Below, in pieces: positions 54,436 to 61,850 of a stretch of DNA of 64,000 bases. The notes beneath the pieces were generated by a model, which did not search any database, was not told the DNA's origin, and saw only the letters and a program-made list of their open reading frames with translations. The translations under genes were made by a program, and so were the position numbers. The stretch is from Myxococcota bacterium (GTDB lineage Bacteria; Myxococcota_C; UBA6777). How positions within the stretch are numbered: position 1 is the stretch's first letter; every line of letters begins with the position of its first letter. The stretch is taken from NCBI GenBank assembly GCA_023150835.1, contig JAKLKB010000002.1:124001-188000 (forward strand), written 5' to 3'.

Positions 54436-56103
54436 TCAGGCGTCGGAGTCTTCGGATGGATCGAAGAAGATGCGTTCTTGGTGTTCTTGTTCTTCCCGTC
54501 CTTCTTCGTGATAAGAGCCGCCACCTTCGGGAAGTTCGATGCGACGACTGGGCCGGTCAAACAAGTCGATCAACAGGGCCTCAGCATCGTCATCTCCTGC
54601 TTTGGCGAGGTTGGTGGCGATCATCGCAGCGATCAATTGGAGCATCTCTGCGGACATACACGACGAAGCCCCTTGTTTGATCAACATATCTTTAATCTTG
54701 TCCATCAACTTGCGCTGCCCGGGCTTTTTTAACACCTTGGTCAACAGGCTCATCAACTCACCCGAAGGGATCACGCCCTGTTGAGCGAGGCTTGCGATGC
54801 GGTTTGAGATCCCCGTCACGTCGTGCAACATCACGGTATGCAGGTTTTGTAAAGCCACCGCCTCTTGGGCGCTGGCCCATTTGAAGACCAACTGTTTGAG
54901 CTGCTGACGCGGAGAGTCGGGCGTTCCGTCTTGGGCGGATGTTTGGGTCGTTGCGTTCATCAACAGATCTTGAACCGAACCCGAAGTCGGCTTGTCGGTG
55001 GTTTGGGCTGCGGTCTGTGCGCTCGCTGCGGTCTGTGCGCTCGCTGCCGTCTGTGGGAGAGCTTGGGAAAGCTCCGCTTTGTTTTGTGAAAGCTGCGCCA
55101 TCCCCGCCCCAAGAGTCGCGGTTTGGGCAGTCGTCTGTAAGGTCGATGGTGCAGCCTCCTTCCCACCACCCAACGAGGCATCTGCTTTTCCTGACGCACC
55201 TTGCGCGAGATTGTTTTGAAGGGATGCCTTGTCTGCGGCCTTTTCGGTCGACGCGCCTTGTGCCGAGGCTTGGGCCAGTCCCTTTTCAGCGGTCGACTGT
55301 GTACTCTCTGCGGCTTTTCCTTGCAAAAGGCTTGTTGACTTCGCAGCCTCGGAAAGCCCCTTGCTGTCGAGTCCTTGGGGCTGTGGCAGCGTACCATTTG
55401 AGGAAGTCAGCTTCGCTCCGCCGCTTCCGAGCGGATCCGCCATCCCCGTAGAATGAGCCGCTTTCGTTTGGCCCGACATCCCGACCGAAGCACCTTTGGC
55501 GGCGTTTTGCGACGAAAGGCTATCGCCTTGGGCAGTTCGTGTCCCCTCGGATGCGCCCTGCAAAACGCTGCGCTGGATGGCGCGTGCTTGCGGCGTGCTT
55601 TTTGGGGCCAACAGCCCTTTGTCCTCTTGGCCCTTGGGATCGGCCTTTGCGTCTTTCCCCGATTTCAGCTTCCCACCAAGATCCCCAAATCCAATCGCCG
55701 TTCCTGCCTTGCCATCGGCCTTTCCAACATCCCCCTCCATCTTTCCCTTTTCGAGGGCTTTTTCAGCAATCAAAAATCCCAACCCCGCCTTGCTCAAACC
55801 CGCGCTCGACAAGATGTCATCCTTGCTCAACAAGTTCCCGAGCGTCGGGGCTTCTGCGCCCAAAAGCTTCGTCGTTTGATGCGTTTCAAAACTGCCCTTT
55901 TGAGGGGCTTGTGTTGGAGAGACGGTTGGCGATGGGTTGGTTTGAGCGGTAGCTTCGCCCTTTGCGACACCTTCGCTGCCTTGGGGGGAACCCTGAATCG
56001 TCCCGCCTCCTTGCGCGGGGCCTTTCGCAATCGTCCCATCCGTCAACGGAGGCATCCCTCCTTGGAGCATCGGTGTGGGTGGGGGTGAGATGATCCGCGA
56101 CAT
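54436..56103 (-). CDS. Large low-complexity protein of unknown function
   Basis: About 555 residues. Residues 1-400 are rich in Gly, Ala, Ser, Thr, Gln and Lys with short degenerate repeats (GKAAES, QGAS, AASAQTAASAQTAAQ) and look disordered. The last 150 residues form an ordered helical part (PRQQLKQLVFKWASAQEAVA, MSLLTKVLKKPGQRKLMDKI, MLQLIAAMIATNLAKAGDDD) ending in an acidic tail. It has no signal peptide and no TM. The disordered-then-folded plan recalls secretion-length-control proteins (FliK/needle-ruler type), but I see no hook domain and no secretion genes nearby. The start is ATG 56103 with GAGGA 8 bases upstream. Confidence 0.65.
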   Translation of the reverse strand: MSRIISPPPTPMLQGGMPPLTDGTIAKGPAQGGGTIQGSPQGSEGVAKGEATAQTNPSPTVSPTQAPQKGSFETHQTTKLLGAEAPTLGNLLSKDDILSSAGLSKAGLGFLIAEKALEKGKMEGDVGKADGKAGTAIGFGDLGGKLKSGKDAKADPKGQEDKGLLAPKSTPQARAIQRSVLQGASEGTRTAQGDSLSSQNAAKGASVGMSGQTKAAHSTGMADPLGSGGAKLTSSNGTLPQPQGLDSKGLSEAAKSTSLLQGKAAESTQSTAEKGLAQASAQGASTEKAADKASLQNNLAQGASGKADASLGGGKEAAPSTLQTTAQTATLGAGMAQLSQNKAELSQALPQTAASAQTAASAQTAAQTTDKPTSGSVQDLLMNATTQTSAQDGTPDSPRQQLKQLVFKWASAQEAVALQNLHTVMLHDVTGISNRIASLAQQGVIPSGELMSLLTKVLKKPGQRKLMDKIKDMLIKQGASSCMSAEMLQLIAAMIATNLAKAGDDDAEALLIDLFDRPSRRIELPEGGGSYHEEGREEQEHQERIFFDPSEDSDA

Positions 56104-56326
56104 GTGTTTGTCCTCGCAAAAAAACGCTGTGAAGCGCACTCCGACCCAACGAAGCGCATCAAGTATCTTGTTGATATAGCCGCTTTTTTGCGCAAAAAGC
56201 AACTTCCTCTCTGATCATCCTCGCCAAATCTCCCCCCAAAGTTGCGCCCGCCACGCTGGTTTGCTTTCTGACCTCTTGCATCGTATACATCCCTGCACGT
56301 TCTCTTTGGTGCCACTTGTCGGATGA

Positions 56327-56453
56327 GTTTTGTGGGGCCTTGCCCCACACCCCACAAGGGGTCGCGACCCCCTTGACCCCATATCGGCGAACAGATCATC
56401 GTTTTTCACACCAACGACTCTCTCGCTTGAACAGGCCCGAACACTGGGGTTTC
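56327..56453 (+). repeat. dispersed repeat family A, copy A5
   Basis: First hairpin GTGGGGC/GCCCCAC (7 bp, loop CTT), second hairpin with an inner stem GGGGTC/GACCCC and a bulge, then TTGACCCCATATCGGCGAAC and a tail nearly identical to A2. It lies in the 423-bp gap between the low-complexity gene and the divergent gene at 56527; nothing else is recognisable there. Confidence 0.9.
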
Positions 56454-56526
56454 CTCTCTCCCATCCAACCCTAGCCCAAGAGTTCCGCCACATCTCGTCA
56501 ACCACCCATCATAAGGACTGAAACGG

Positions 56527-57234
56527 ATGTCATCGCCTTTTTATACGAATACTTCGACGCCACCGCTTTTTCGCACACTTTTTTCTTTGGAGGGCATTGG
56601 CTTCGCTTCGATCATCTTGGTGTTTTGGGCGTTTTGGGGTGTCCCTTGTGCCTACGCGACCCCTGTCACCCCTCCCATCGAGCGTTCCGCGTCCAACCCG
56701 CCGCCCACCCAAAGCTCTCCCATCTCCCCATCCATGCGGGTTTTGTGGCGACTCCATCAAGAACAGCTCCGCCTTGTCGACACCAGCGTCCTGTACAAAG
56801 GCCCCAAAAAAATGGAGCTGACCTTCTTAGGCGGCGGTTACGAATCGATCTTCCAAAGCTCCCCCAAAGCCTTGCGCCTCGCGGGTAGCTTTCACGGCCT
56901 ACAGATCGGTGGTTTCGTCCTCAGTTCGATCGGCCTTGGAGCCACTCTCGCAGGAACCTTGATCGTGATCATTACTCCCCAAGCCGTCGTCCAACCCACT
57001 GCAGGCGGCGTTTTGGGTCCTGAACTTTTTTGGGGCCTACTGCTCGGTGGAACCGCCCTCAGCTTGATCGGCTCCATCCTTGCGCAAAGCTCCTACGGTA
57101 TGCTTTATCGCGCCGTCGATATCTATAACCGCGAAACCTTCGAGAAGATCTTTCGTGACGCCAACCAAGGACAACTCCCCCAAGCCCACACACTCCCGAA
57201 ACGACGCACCCTTCTCTATGCCGCCACCCCCTAA
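56527..57234 (+). CDS. Hypothetical membrane protein
   Basis: 235 residues. A hydrophobic N-terminal segment (IGFASIILVFWAFWGVPCAY) could be an uncleaved anchor or signal; two further membrane segments at about 122-150 and 160-180 (IGGFVLSSIGLGATLAGTLI; WGLLLGGTALSLIGSILAQ) are separated by a short loop. No catalytic motif. The start is ATG 56527 with a weak ribosome-binding site. It is divergent from the low-complexity gene and followed by an inverted repeat A6. Family unrecognised. Confidence 0.65.
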   Translation: MSSPFYTNTSTPPLFRTLFSLEGIGFASIILVFWAFWGVPCAYATPVTPPIERSASNPPPTQSSPISPSMRVLWRLHQEQLRLVDTSVLYKGPKKMELTFLGGGYESIFQSSPKALRLAGSFHGLQIGGFVLSSIGLGATLAGTLIVIITPQAVVQPTAGGVLGPELFWGLLLGGTALSLIGSILAQSSYGMLYRAVDIYNRETFEKIFRDANQGQLPQAHTLPKRRTLLYAATP

Positions 57235-57313
57235 TCCGCTCCTTCCCAAAAGACACAACACCCCGAAAATCCCCATGTACACGCCAACTCAAGCCAAACA
57301 GACACAACATCGC

Positions 57314-57438
57314 CAAAATCCCCGTGTTCGCGCTCGACCAAGCGGCTGTGCTGTCGGTTTGAAGAACGTCGGTTCGCCCCATCGATACGGGGTCAAGGGA
57401 GCCGCGCTAAGGGCGCGGGGTACGGGGCAGCGCCCCAA
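57314..57438 (-). repeat. dispersed repeat family A, copy A6 (inverted)
   Basis: The only copy on the minus strand. It reads GGGGCGCTGCCCC, then GGCTCCCTTGACCCCGTATC and the conserved tail with GCGCGAACACGGGG. The left arm of the second hairpin is rearranged, and a different stem (CCGCGC/GCGCGG) can form instead. The complementary frame is open (RVRARPSG, VGLKNVGS, GVKGAAL). It lies between the convergent 56527 gene and metF. Confidence 0.85.
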
Positions 57439-57470
57439 ACAAACAAATCGTGCAAGAGATCCTACCCCAA

Positions 57471-58427
57471 CTAGAGATGTTTCGACAACATCTCCATCAA
57501 GCGCACAAAAGGTCGAGTGCGTTGCATGATGTAAAAGTGCAGGATGGGTGCGCCTTTTTCGAGCAGATCCATCGCTTGACGATAGGCCCATTCGACGCCG
57601 ACTTGCGTCACTTCGGCGGGGGTGGTGGCCTCCATGACGCTTTGGGTCAATTCATAGGGGATATCGATGTGAAAGGAGCGGGGGATCGAAGTGAGTTGCT
57701 GCTTCGAGGTCATGATCTTGAGGCCGGGGATGATCGGCATGGTGATGCCGAACTTGCGAGCGCGATCGCAAAAATCGAAATAAGACTGGTTGTCATAAAA
57801 CATCTGCGTCACCGCAAACTGCGCACCCGCCTCTTGTTTTTTCTTCAACATCTCCAGATCGAACATCCGATTGGGCGCTTCAAAGTGTTTTTCAGGGTAA
57901 GCCGCCACACCGACGCAAAAGTTTGTTTTTGCGGCATCCATCAACTGTTCTTGGTACACACCGTGATTCATGTTGACGATCTGCTGCACAAGATCCGAGG
58001 CGTAGGTGTTGCAGGTACGCCCGGGCGCAAGCTCGCGCTTTGGCTTACCATCCCCTCGGATCGCCAACAGGTTTTCGATCCCCAAGTAGTTGAGTTCGAT
58101 CAGCGCATCTTCGGTTTCTTCGCGGGTAAAGCCTGCGCACAAGATGTGAGGAACGGGTTCAATGTTGTACTTATATTTGATCACTGCACAAAGGCCGAAA
58201 GTTCCCGGGCTTTTGCGCCGTGTTCGCCGATGAAACGTGCCATCGGGTCGCTCTTCCCACGCGATATCCGCCGCATGGCTTGTCACGTTCACAAACGGCG
58301 GATTAAAGGGCCGAATGGATTCGATGGCTTCGTGAAATTCGGTAATATTTCCCCCTCGCTTGGGCGGGATGATCTCGACGCTAACTTGGGGATTTCGGGC
58401 GGATTGGATATGATCGATCACTTTCAT
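57471..58427 (-). CDS. metF: Methylenetetrahydrofolate reductase
   Basis: Flavoprotein that reduces 5,10-methylene-THF to 5-methyl-THF for methionine synthesis, 318 residues, the usual bacterial length. Motifs: SVEIIPPKRGGN (substrate/flavin site with the catalytic Glu), NVTSHAAD, HILCAGFTREE, GIENLLAIRGDGK, VAAYPEKH, and QMFYDNQSYFDF near the C-terminal third. The start is ATG 58427 with AAAGG about 8 bases upstream. The open frame upstream to 58520 is not conserved coding. A hairpin lies in its leader at 58503. No methionine synthase or other met gene is adjacent. Confidence 0.96.
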   Translation of the reverse strand: MKVIDHIQSARNPQVSVEIIPPKRGGNITEFHEAIESIRPFNPPFVNVTSHAADIAWEERPDGTFHRRTRRKSPGTFGLCAVIKYKYNIEPVPHILCAGFTREETEDALIELNYLGIENLLAIRGDGKPKRELAPGRTCNTYASDLVQQIVNMNHGVYQEQLMDAAKTNFCVGVAAYPEKHFEAPNRMFDLEMLKKKQEAGAQFAVTQMFYDNQSYFDFCDRARKFGITMPIIPGLKIMTSKQQLTSIPRSFHIDIPYELTQSVMEATTPAEVTQVGVEWAYRQAMDLLEKGAPILHFYIMQRTRPFVRLMEMLSKHL

Positions 58428-58502
58428 CCGAGAGACCTTTGATGGTGCCTTGGGGGAGTCAAAAACCAAGGTAAACCATCCAAAACAAATGTTTTTTCCA
58501 CA

Positions 58503-58529
58503 AAGCAACCACTTTCGCACAGGTTGCTT
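58503..58529 (-). promoter_or_regulatory. Hairpin in the metF leader
   Basis: AAGCAACC (58503-58510) and GGTTGCTT (58522-58529) form a perfect 8-bp stem with an 11-nt loop, about 75-100 nt upstream of the metF start. A possible minus-strand promoter (TTCTTG, 17 bp, TATATG) lies just upstream, which would put the hairpin in the leader RNA. It does not match the SAM-I, SAM-II or SAH riboswitch consensus as I know them. It lies in a 331-bp divergent gap with no other feature except a TATGCTT before the 58759 gene. Confidence 0.55.
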
Positions 58530-58758
58530 GATCTTGCGTGGTTGTCACCATATACCCCTTCGCAAATTTTTCAAGAAGAAAGGAGGCCCAGCACAGCACG
58601 CGATAGCCCGCACATCGCTCCAAACGACTTCCGCAACACCAAGAGCAAAAACGTGATTTCTTCTTCCCCCTTTCGCTGGCCGATCTTTTTCCGTATGCTT
58701 TGGCACACCACAGCGCGCCGCGCCTCAACGCCAACACAACCAAACCAAAGGAGCGGGA

Positions 58759-60123
58759 ATGACCGAGCCAAACAACACATCCTCTCGTCCTGTCGTTGCA
58801 GTCCTTGGAGCCGGACCTGCGGGTCTTTATGCCGCCAATAAGCTCGCCCAAGAAGGTGTCGATGTCTTGCTGATCAACCGCGACATCAAACCCGGTGGCC
58901 TTGCAGAATACGGCATCTACTTTGACAAGCACAAAATGAAAAACGGCCTACGCAAACAATTCGACCGTATCCTCGCCCAAAAAAACATCGCCTACATGGG
59001 GCATATCGAAGTCCGTCAACAAGGCGGAACGTTGACCCTCGAAGAGTTCGAAGACTTGGGCTGCGCCGCTTATCTTGTGGCGGTCGGCGCACAAGGAACG
59101 CGAAAGCTCGGATATGACGGCGAAGACCAGATCTCGGGACTCTTTCACGCCAAGGATCTCGTCTACCACTACAACCAACTCCCCCCCTTCGCTTCGCAGG
59201 AGTTTTCCATCGGCCAACACGTCGGTATCATCGGCATGGGCAACGTCATGGTCGATATCGCCCACTGGCTTGTGTGGGAAAAAAAGGTCGCCTCCGTGAC
59301 AATCCTTGCTCGTCGTGGCCCCGCAGAACGCGCCTACACCGACAAAGAGATGCGCGAAGTCATCCGCGCCGTCGACCTTGATGCTCTTGATGTCGAGATC
59401 GCTCGGATCGCCGACAATCTCCGTTCCGTCGGCCAAGATCCCGAAGCCCTCAAAAAAGAATTGCGCGAACCTCTCGACAAAGCCGAAGTCTTCGACAGTC
59501 CAACACGCATGGCCTTTCGCTTCCTTGTCGGTGTCAACAAGCTGATCGCTGGCCCTGACGGTCGACTCGCTGCGGTGGAGCTTGGACACAACCAACTCAT
59601 CCAAAAAGGCGACCGCCTCAACGCCCAATCCACCGGCCAAACCGAGATCCTCCCCTTGGATACGCTGGTGTACGCCATCGGCGATCAAGTCGACGAAGGA
59701 CTCGGGCTGCCTTTTCGCAACGGACAATTCCTAACACCAAGCGGCCCAAACCCCCACGAACCCGAAAAAGCCCGCTACGAAGTCAAAGACCCCCAACACG
59801 ATCAACCCCGCCCCGGCTGGTTTTTAGGCGGATGGGCGCGCATCGCCTCTGATGGACTTGTCGGAAAAGCCCGTGCTGACGGCGAAACCGCTGCAAACGA
59901 AGTCTTGCGCTGGCTCAAACAACACAACCCCCAAAGCGCCGACCTCGCTTCCTGTCAACAACGGCTCCGCACTCTGCTTCAACAAAAGCAACACCCCTTC
60001 GTCGAATACGCCGACGTCCTCACACTCCAATCCATCGAACAAGCTCGCGCCGATGCCCTCGGTGTCCCCCTCTTTAAATTCAACACCAACGAAGAAATGC
60101 TTGCTGCCATCCAAAAATCCTGA
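58759..60123 (+). CDS. Ferredoxin/adrenodoxin-type NADP+ reductase
   Basis: FAD- and NADP-binding oxidoreductase, 454 residues. N-terminal GAGPAGLYAANKL (FAD) and the later NADP motif GIIGMGNVMVDIAHWL, followed by ILARRGPAERAYTDKEMREV, match the adrenodoxin reductase/FprA family. The FLGGWARIASDGLVGKARAD segment is the conserved C-terminal FAD/NADP site. Residues about 390-450 are a small extra helical domain. It would transfer electrons between NADPH and a ferredoxin, but the partner is unknown. ATG 58759 has AAGGAG 5 bases upstream. A TATGCTT lies about 65 bp upstream. Confidence 0.88.
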   Translation: MTEPNNTSSRPVVAVLGAGPAGLYAANKLAQEGVDVLLINRDIKPGGLAEYGIYFDKHKMKNGLRKQFDRILAQKNIAYMGHIEVRQQGGTLTLEEFEDLGCAAYLVAVGAQGTRKLGYDGEDQISGLFHAKDLVYHYNQLPPFASQEFSIGQHVGIIGMGNVMVDIAHWLVWEKKVASVTILARRGPAERAYTDKEMREVIRAVDLDALDVEIARIADNLRSVGQDPEALKKELREPLDKAEVFDSPTRMAFRFLVGVNKLIAGPDGRLAAVELGHNQLIQKGDRLNAQSTGQTEILPLDTLVYAIGDQVDEGLGLPFRNGQFLTPSGPNPHEPEKARYEVKDPQHDQPRPGWFLGGWARIASDGLVGKARADGETAANEVLRWLKQHNPQSADLASCQQRLRTLLQQKQHPFVEYADVLTLQSIEQARADALGVPLFKFNTNEEMLAAIQKS

Positions 60124-60179
60124 GAAGCTCGGTCAACGCGCTCGGTTTATTTGATCGTGTGGGGTTCCACTCCACTGTT

Positions 60180-60311
60180 TGATCATGTGGGGTTCCACCC
60201 CACGCCCCGCAAGGGAGTCCGACTCCCTTGACCCCGTATCGACGGGAAGAACAGGCGGTTTCTACACCAACAGCGGCTCCGCTCGAAGTACCGCGAACAC
60301 GGGTTTTCTCG
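60180..60311 (+). repeat. dispersed repeat family A, copy A7
   Basis: First hairpin GTGGGGT/ACCCCAC (7 bp, loop TCC), second hairpin CAAGGGAGT / ACTCCCTTG (perfect 9 bp, loop CCG), then TTGACCCCGTATCGACGGGA and a tail ending GCGAACACGGG plus T4. The left end is tandemly duplicated: TTTGATCGTGTGGGGTTCCA occurs 27 bp upstream as a partial copy. The complement is open (RVRGTSSG, VGVETACS, GVKGVGLPCGAWG). The rest of the 369-bp gap before the esterase gene has no other feature. Confidence 0.9.
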
Positions 60312-60492
60312 ACAAGTCATCCGATATCCACCCATTGTGTATACATCTCCCAGATCTCGTCTCGCTGCTATCACGAAACACCGTATTTCCAAAAAGAAAA
60401 AGCTCTTCACCAAACAACTGTGCCGCTTAAGTCTTTACAACACGGATATCTCAACATCGCGTCACTCTCCAACACAACATGAGAGGCTGCTA

Positions 60493-61701
60493 ATGCTGCC
60501 AAAAAACGTGATGTACCTTGTATTCCTCGTGTTCTTCGCTTTTGCATCGTGGCGCTGTGGCGATCTTCCTCCCGAAGAACCCCTGCCCAAAGAATCCACC
60601 ACCCCGTCCGAACAAAGCCAAGAAACCCCTGCCCAAGAGATCGCACAAACGGATACAGAGTCCCCACCTGCGGATTCCAACGGCGAACCCCAACCCGCAG
60701 ACTCCAACAACGAACCCACCACAGAACCCCTGTCTACAGACTCCAACAACGAACCGATCGCGGATTCCGCCCACGAGTCCAACACAGAGCAACCCCTCGA
60801 ACCTTCGGATCAAAACGACGCAAGCGAAACCACCACCGAACCAACCCTGCACGAATCCTCGACTGAATCGCCCCTACATCCCGAAGAAGCAACCCACCAA
60901 GACGCCCGTCCACCCGAAGTGACGAACGAATTCACCCCCGAAAAAACTCCCGAAGCTCTCCCCGAAACACACATTGGATCGAGCGGATGCGGAAAAAATC
61001 CACCCGTCACAGGTCTCCAAGAAAACATGACCCTCACCGTCATGAACAAGCAACGCAACTATGTCCTTTCCGTTCCAGCCAATTACAACAAAAACACCCT
61101 ACATCCCGTGATCTTTGGATTCCCCGGCCTCAACGCCACAGGAAAACAAGCCCGTAGTTATTTGGGCCTCGAAAAAACTCCCGGGCCTGCTGTCCTCTAT
61201 GTCTATCCGACCGCTCAAGTCGTTTCTTCTGGTTGGCAGATGCAGGTCGGAGGCGGAGACATCGAGTTTTTCGATGAGATCCTCAAAAAACTCGAAACCG
61301 AATTTTGCGTCGACACCAAAAGAATCTTCAGCACGGGTTTCAGTCATGGAGCGATGTTTACAAACAACCTCACTTGCGTTCGTATCCAAAAGCTCCGAGC
61401 GGTCGCTCCCATCGGAGGATCAGGCCCTTGGTACAACAACTGCAAAAACGGCCCTCTCCCCGCGATGGTGATCCACGGAACCACGGACACCGTTGTCAAA
61501 CTGACTGATGGCGAAAAAACCCGTGATCACTGGAAAACACAAAACGCCTGCACCAACACCTCGCAATCCGCCCCTCCGTCGCCCTGTGTCGCTTACCGTT
61601 CTTGCACACAACCCACGCTTTGGTGTGCTTTCCAAGGAGGGCACCAAGTCCCGAGCTTCGCAGGCACAGGCATCCGAGACTTTTTCCTTGGCCTCCCGTA
61701 G
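60493..61701 (+). CDS. Secreted esterase/depolymerase-like protein with a long acidic linker
   Basis: 402 residues. An N-terminal signal-like segment ends near SWRCGDL; this is a poor lipobox, but the cysteine may still be lipidated. Residues about 30-165 form a Ser/Thr/Glu/Pro-rich linker with repeated ADSNNEP units. The folded part has an alpha/beta-hydrolase triad: S284 in GFSHGA, D332 in HGTTDT and H384 in GGHQVP, and resembles PHB-depolymerase/feruloyl-esterase (LpqC-type) enzymes with extra cysteines. The substrate is unknown. The start is ATG 60493. Confidence 0.8.
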   Translation: MLPKNVMYLVFLVFFAFASWRCGDLPPEEPLPKESTTPSEQSQETPAQEIAQTDTESPPADSNGEPQPADSNNEPTTEPLSTDSNNEPIADSAHESNTEQPLEPSDQNDASETTTEPTLHESSTESPLHPEEATHQDARPPEVTNEFTPEKTPEALPETHIGSSGCGKNPPVTGLQENMTLTVMNKQRNYVLSVPANYNKNTLHPVIFGFPGLNATGKQARSYLGLEKTPGPAVLYVYPTAQVVSSGWQMQVGGGDIEFFDEILKKLETEFCVDTKRIFSTGFSHGAMFTNNLTCVRIQKLRAVAPIGGSGPWYNNCKNGPLPAMVIHGTTDTVVKLTDGEKTRDHWKTQNACTNTSQSAPPSPCVAYRSCTQPTLWCAFQGGHQVPSFAGTGIRDFFLGLP

Positions 61702-61722
61702 CCTCGATGGTATCGGGATGAG

Positions 61723-61850
61723 AGGACGAGGCGGTCGCTCTTTTCGTAGAGGTCGTGGCGGATGAGCGGACGAGGCGGTCACTCTTTTCGTAGAGGTCGT
61801 GGCGGATTAGAGGACGAGGCGGTCACTCTTTTCGTAGAGGTCGTGGCGCA
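61723..61850. repeat. 44-bp tandem array overlapping the end of the ABC-F gene
   Basis: Three units of GAGGACGAGGCGGTCACTCT followed by TTTCGTAGAGGTCGTGGCG, period exactly 44 bp. The third unit (61811-61849) is the C-terminal coding end of the ABC-F gene, including its stop; the other two lie downstream of the stop codon. The array thus consists of extra copies of a gene's own 3' end. It also fills most of the 105-bp gap to the esterase gene. Confidence 0.95.

Noticed and set aside
58428-58600. SAM or SAH riboswitch before metF
   Set aside because: The conserved core sequences of those riboswitches are not recognisable; only a simple hairpin is present.
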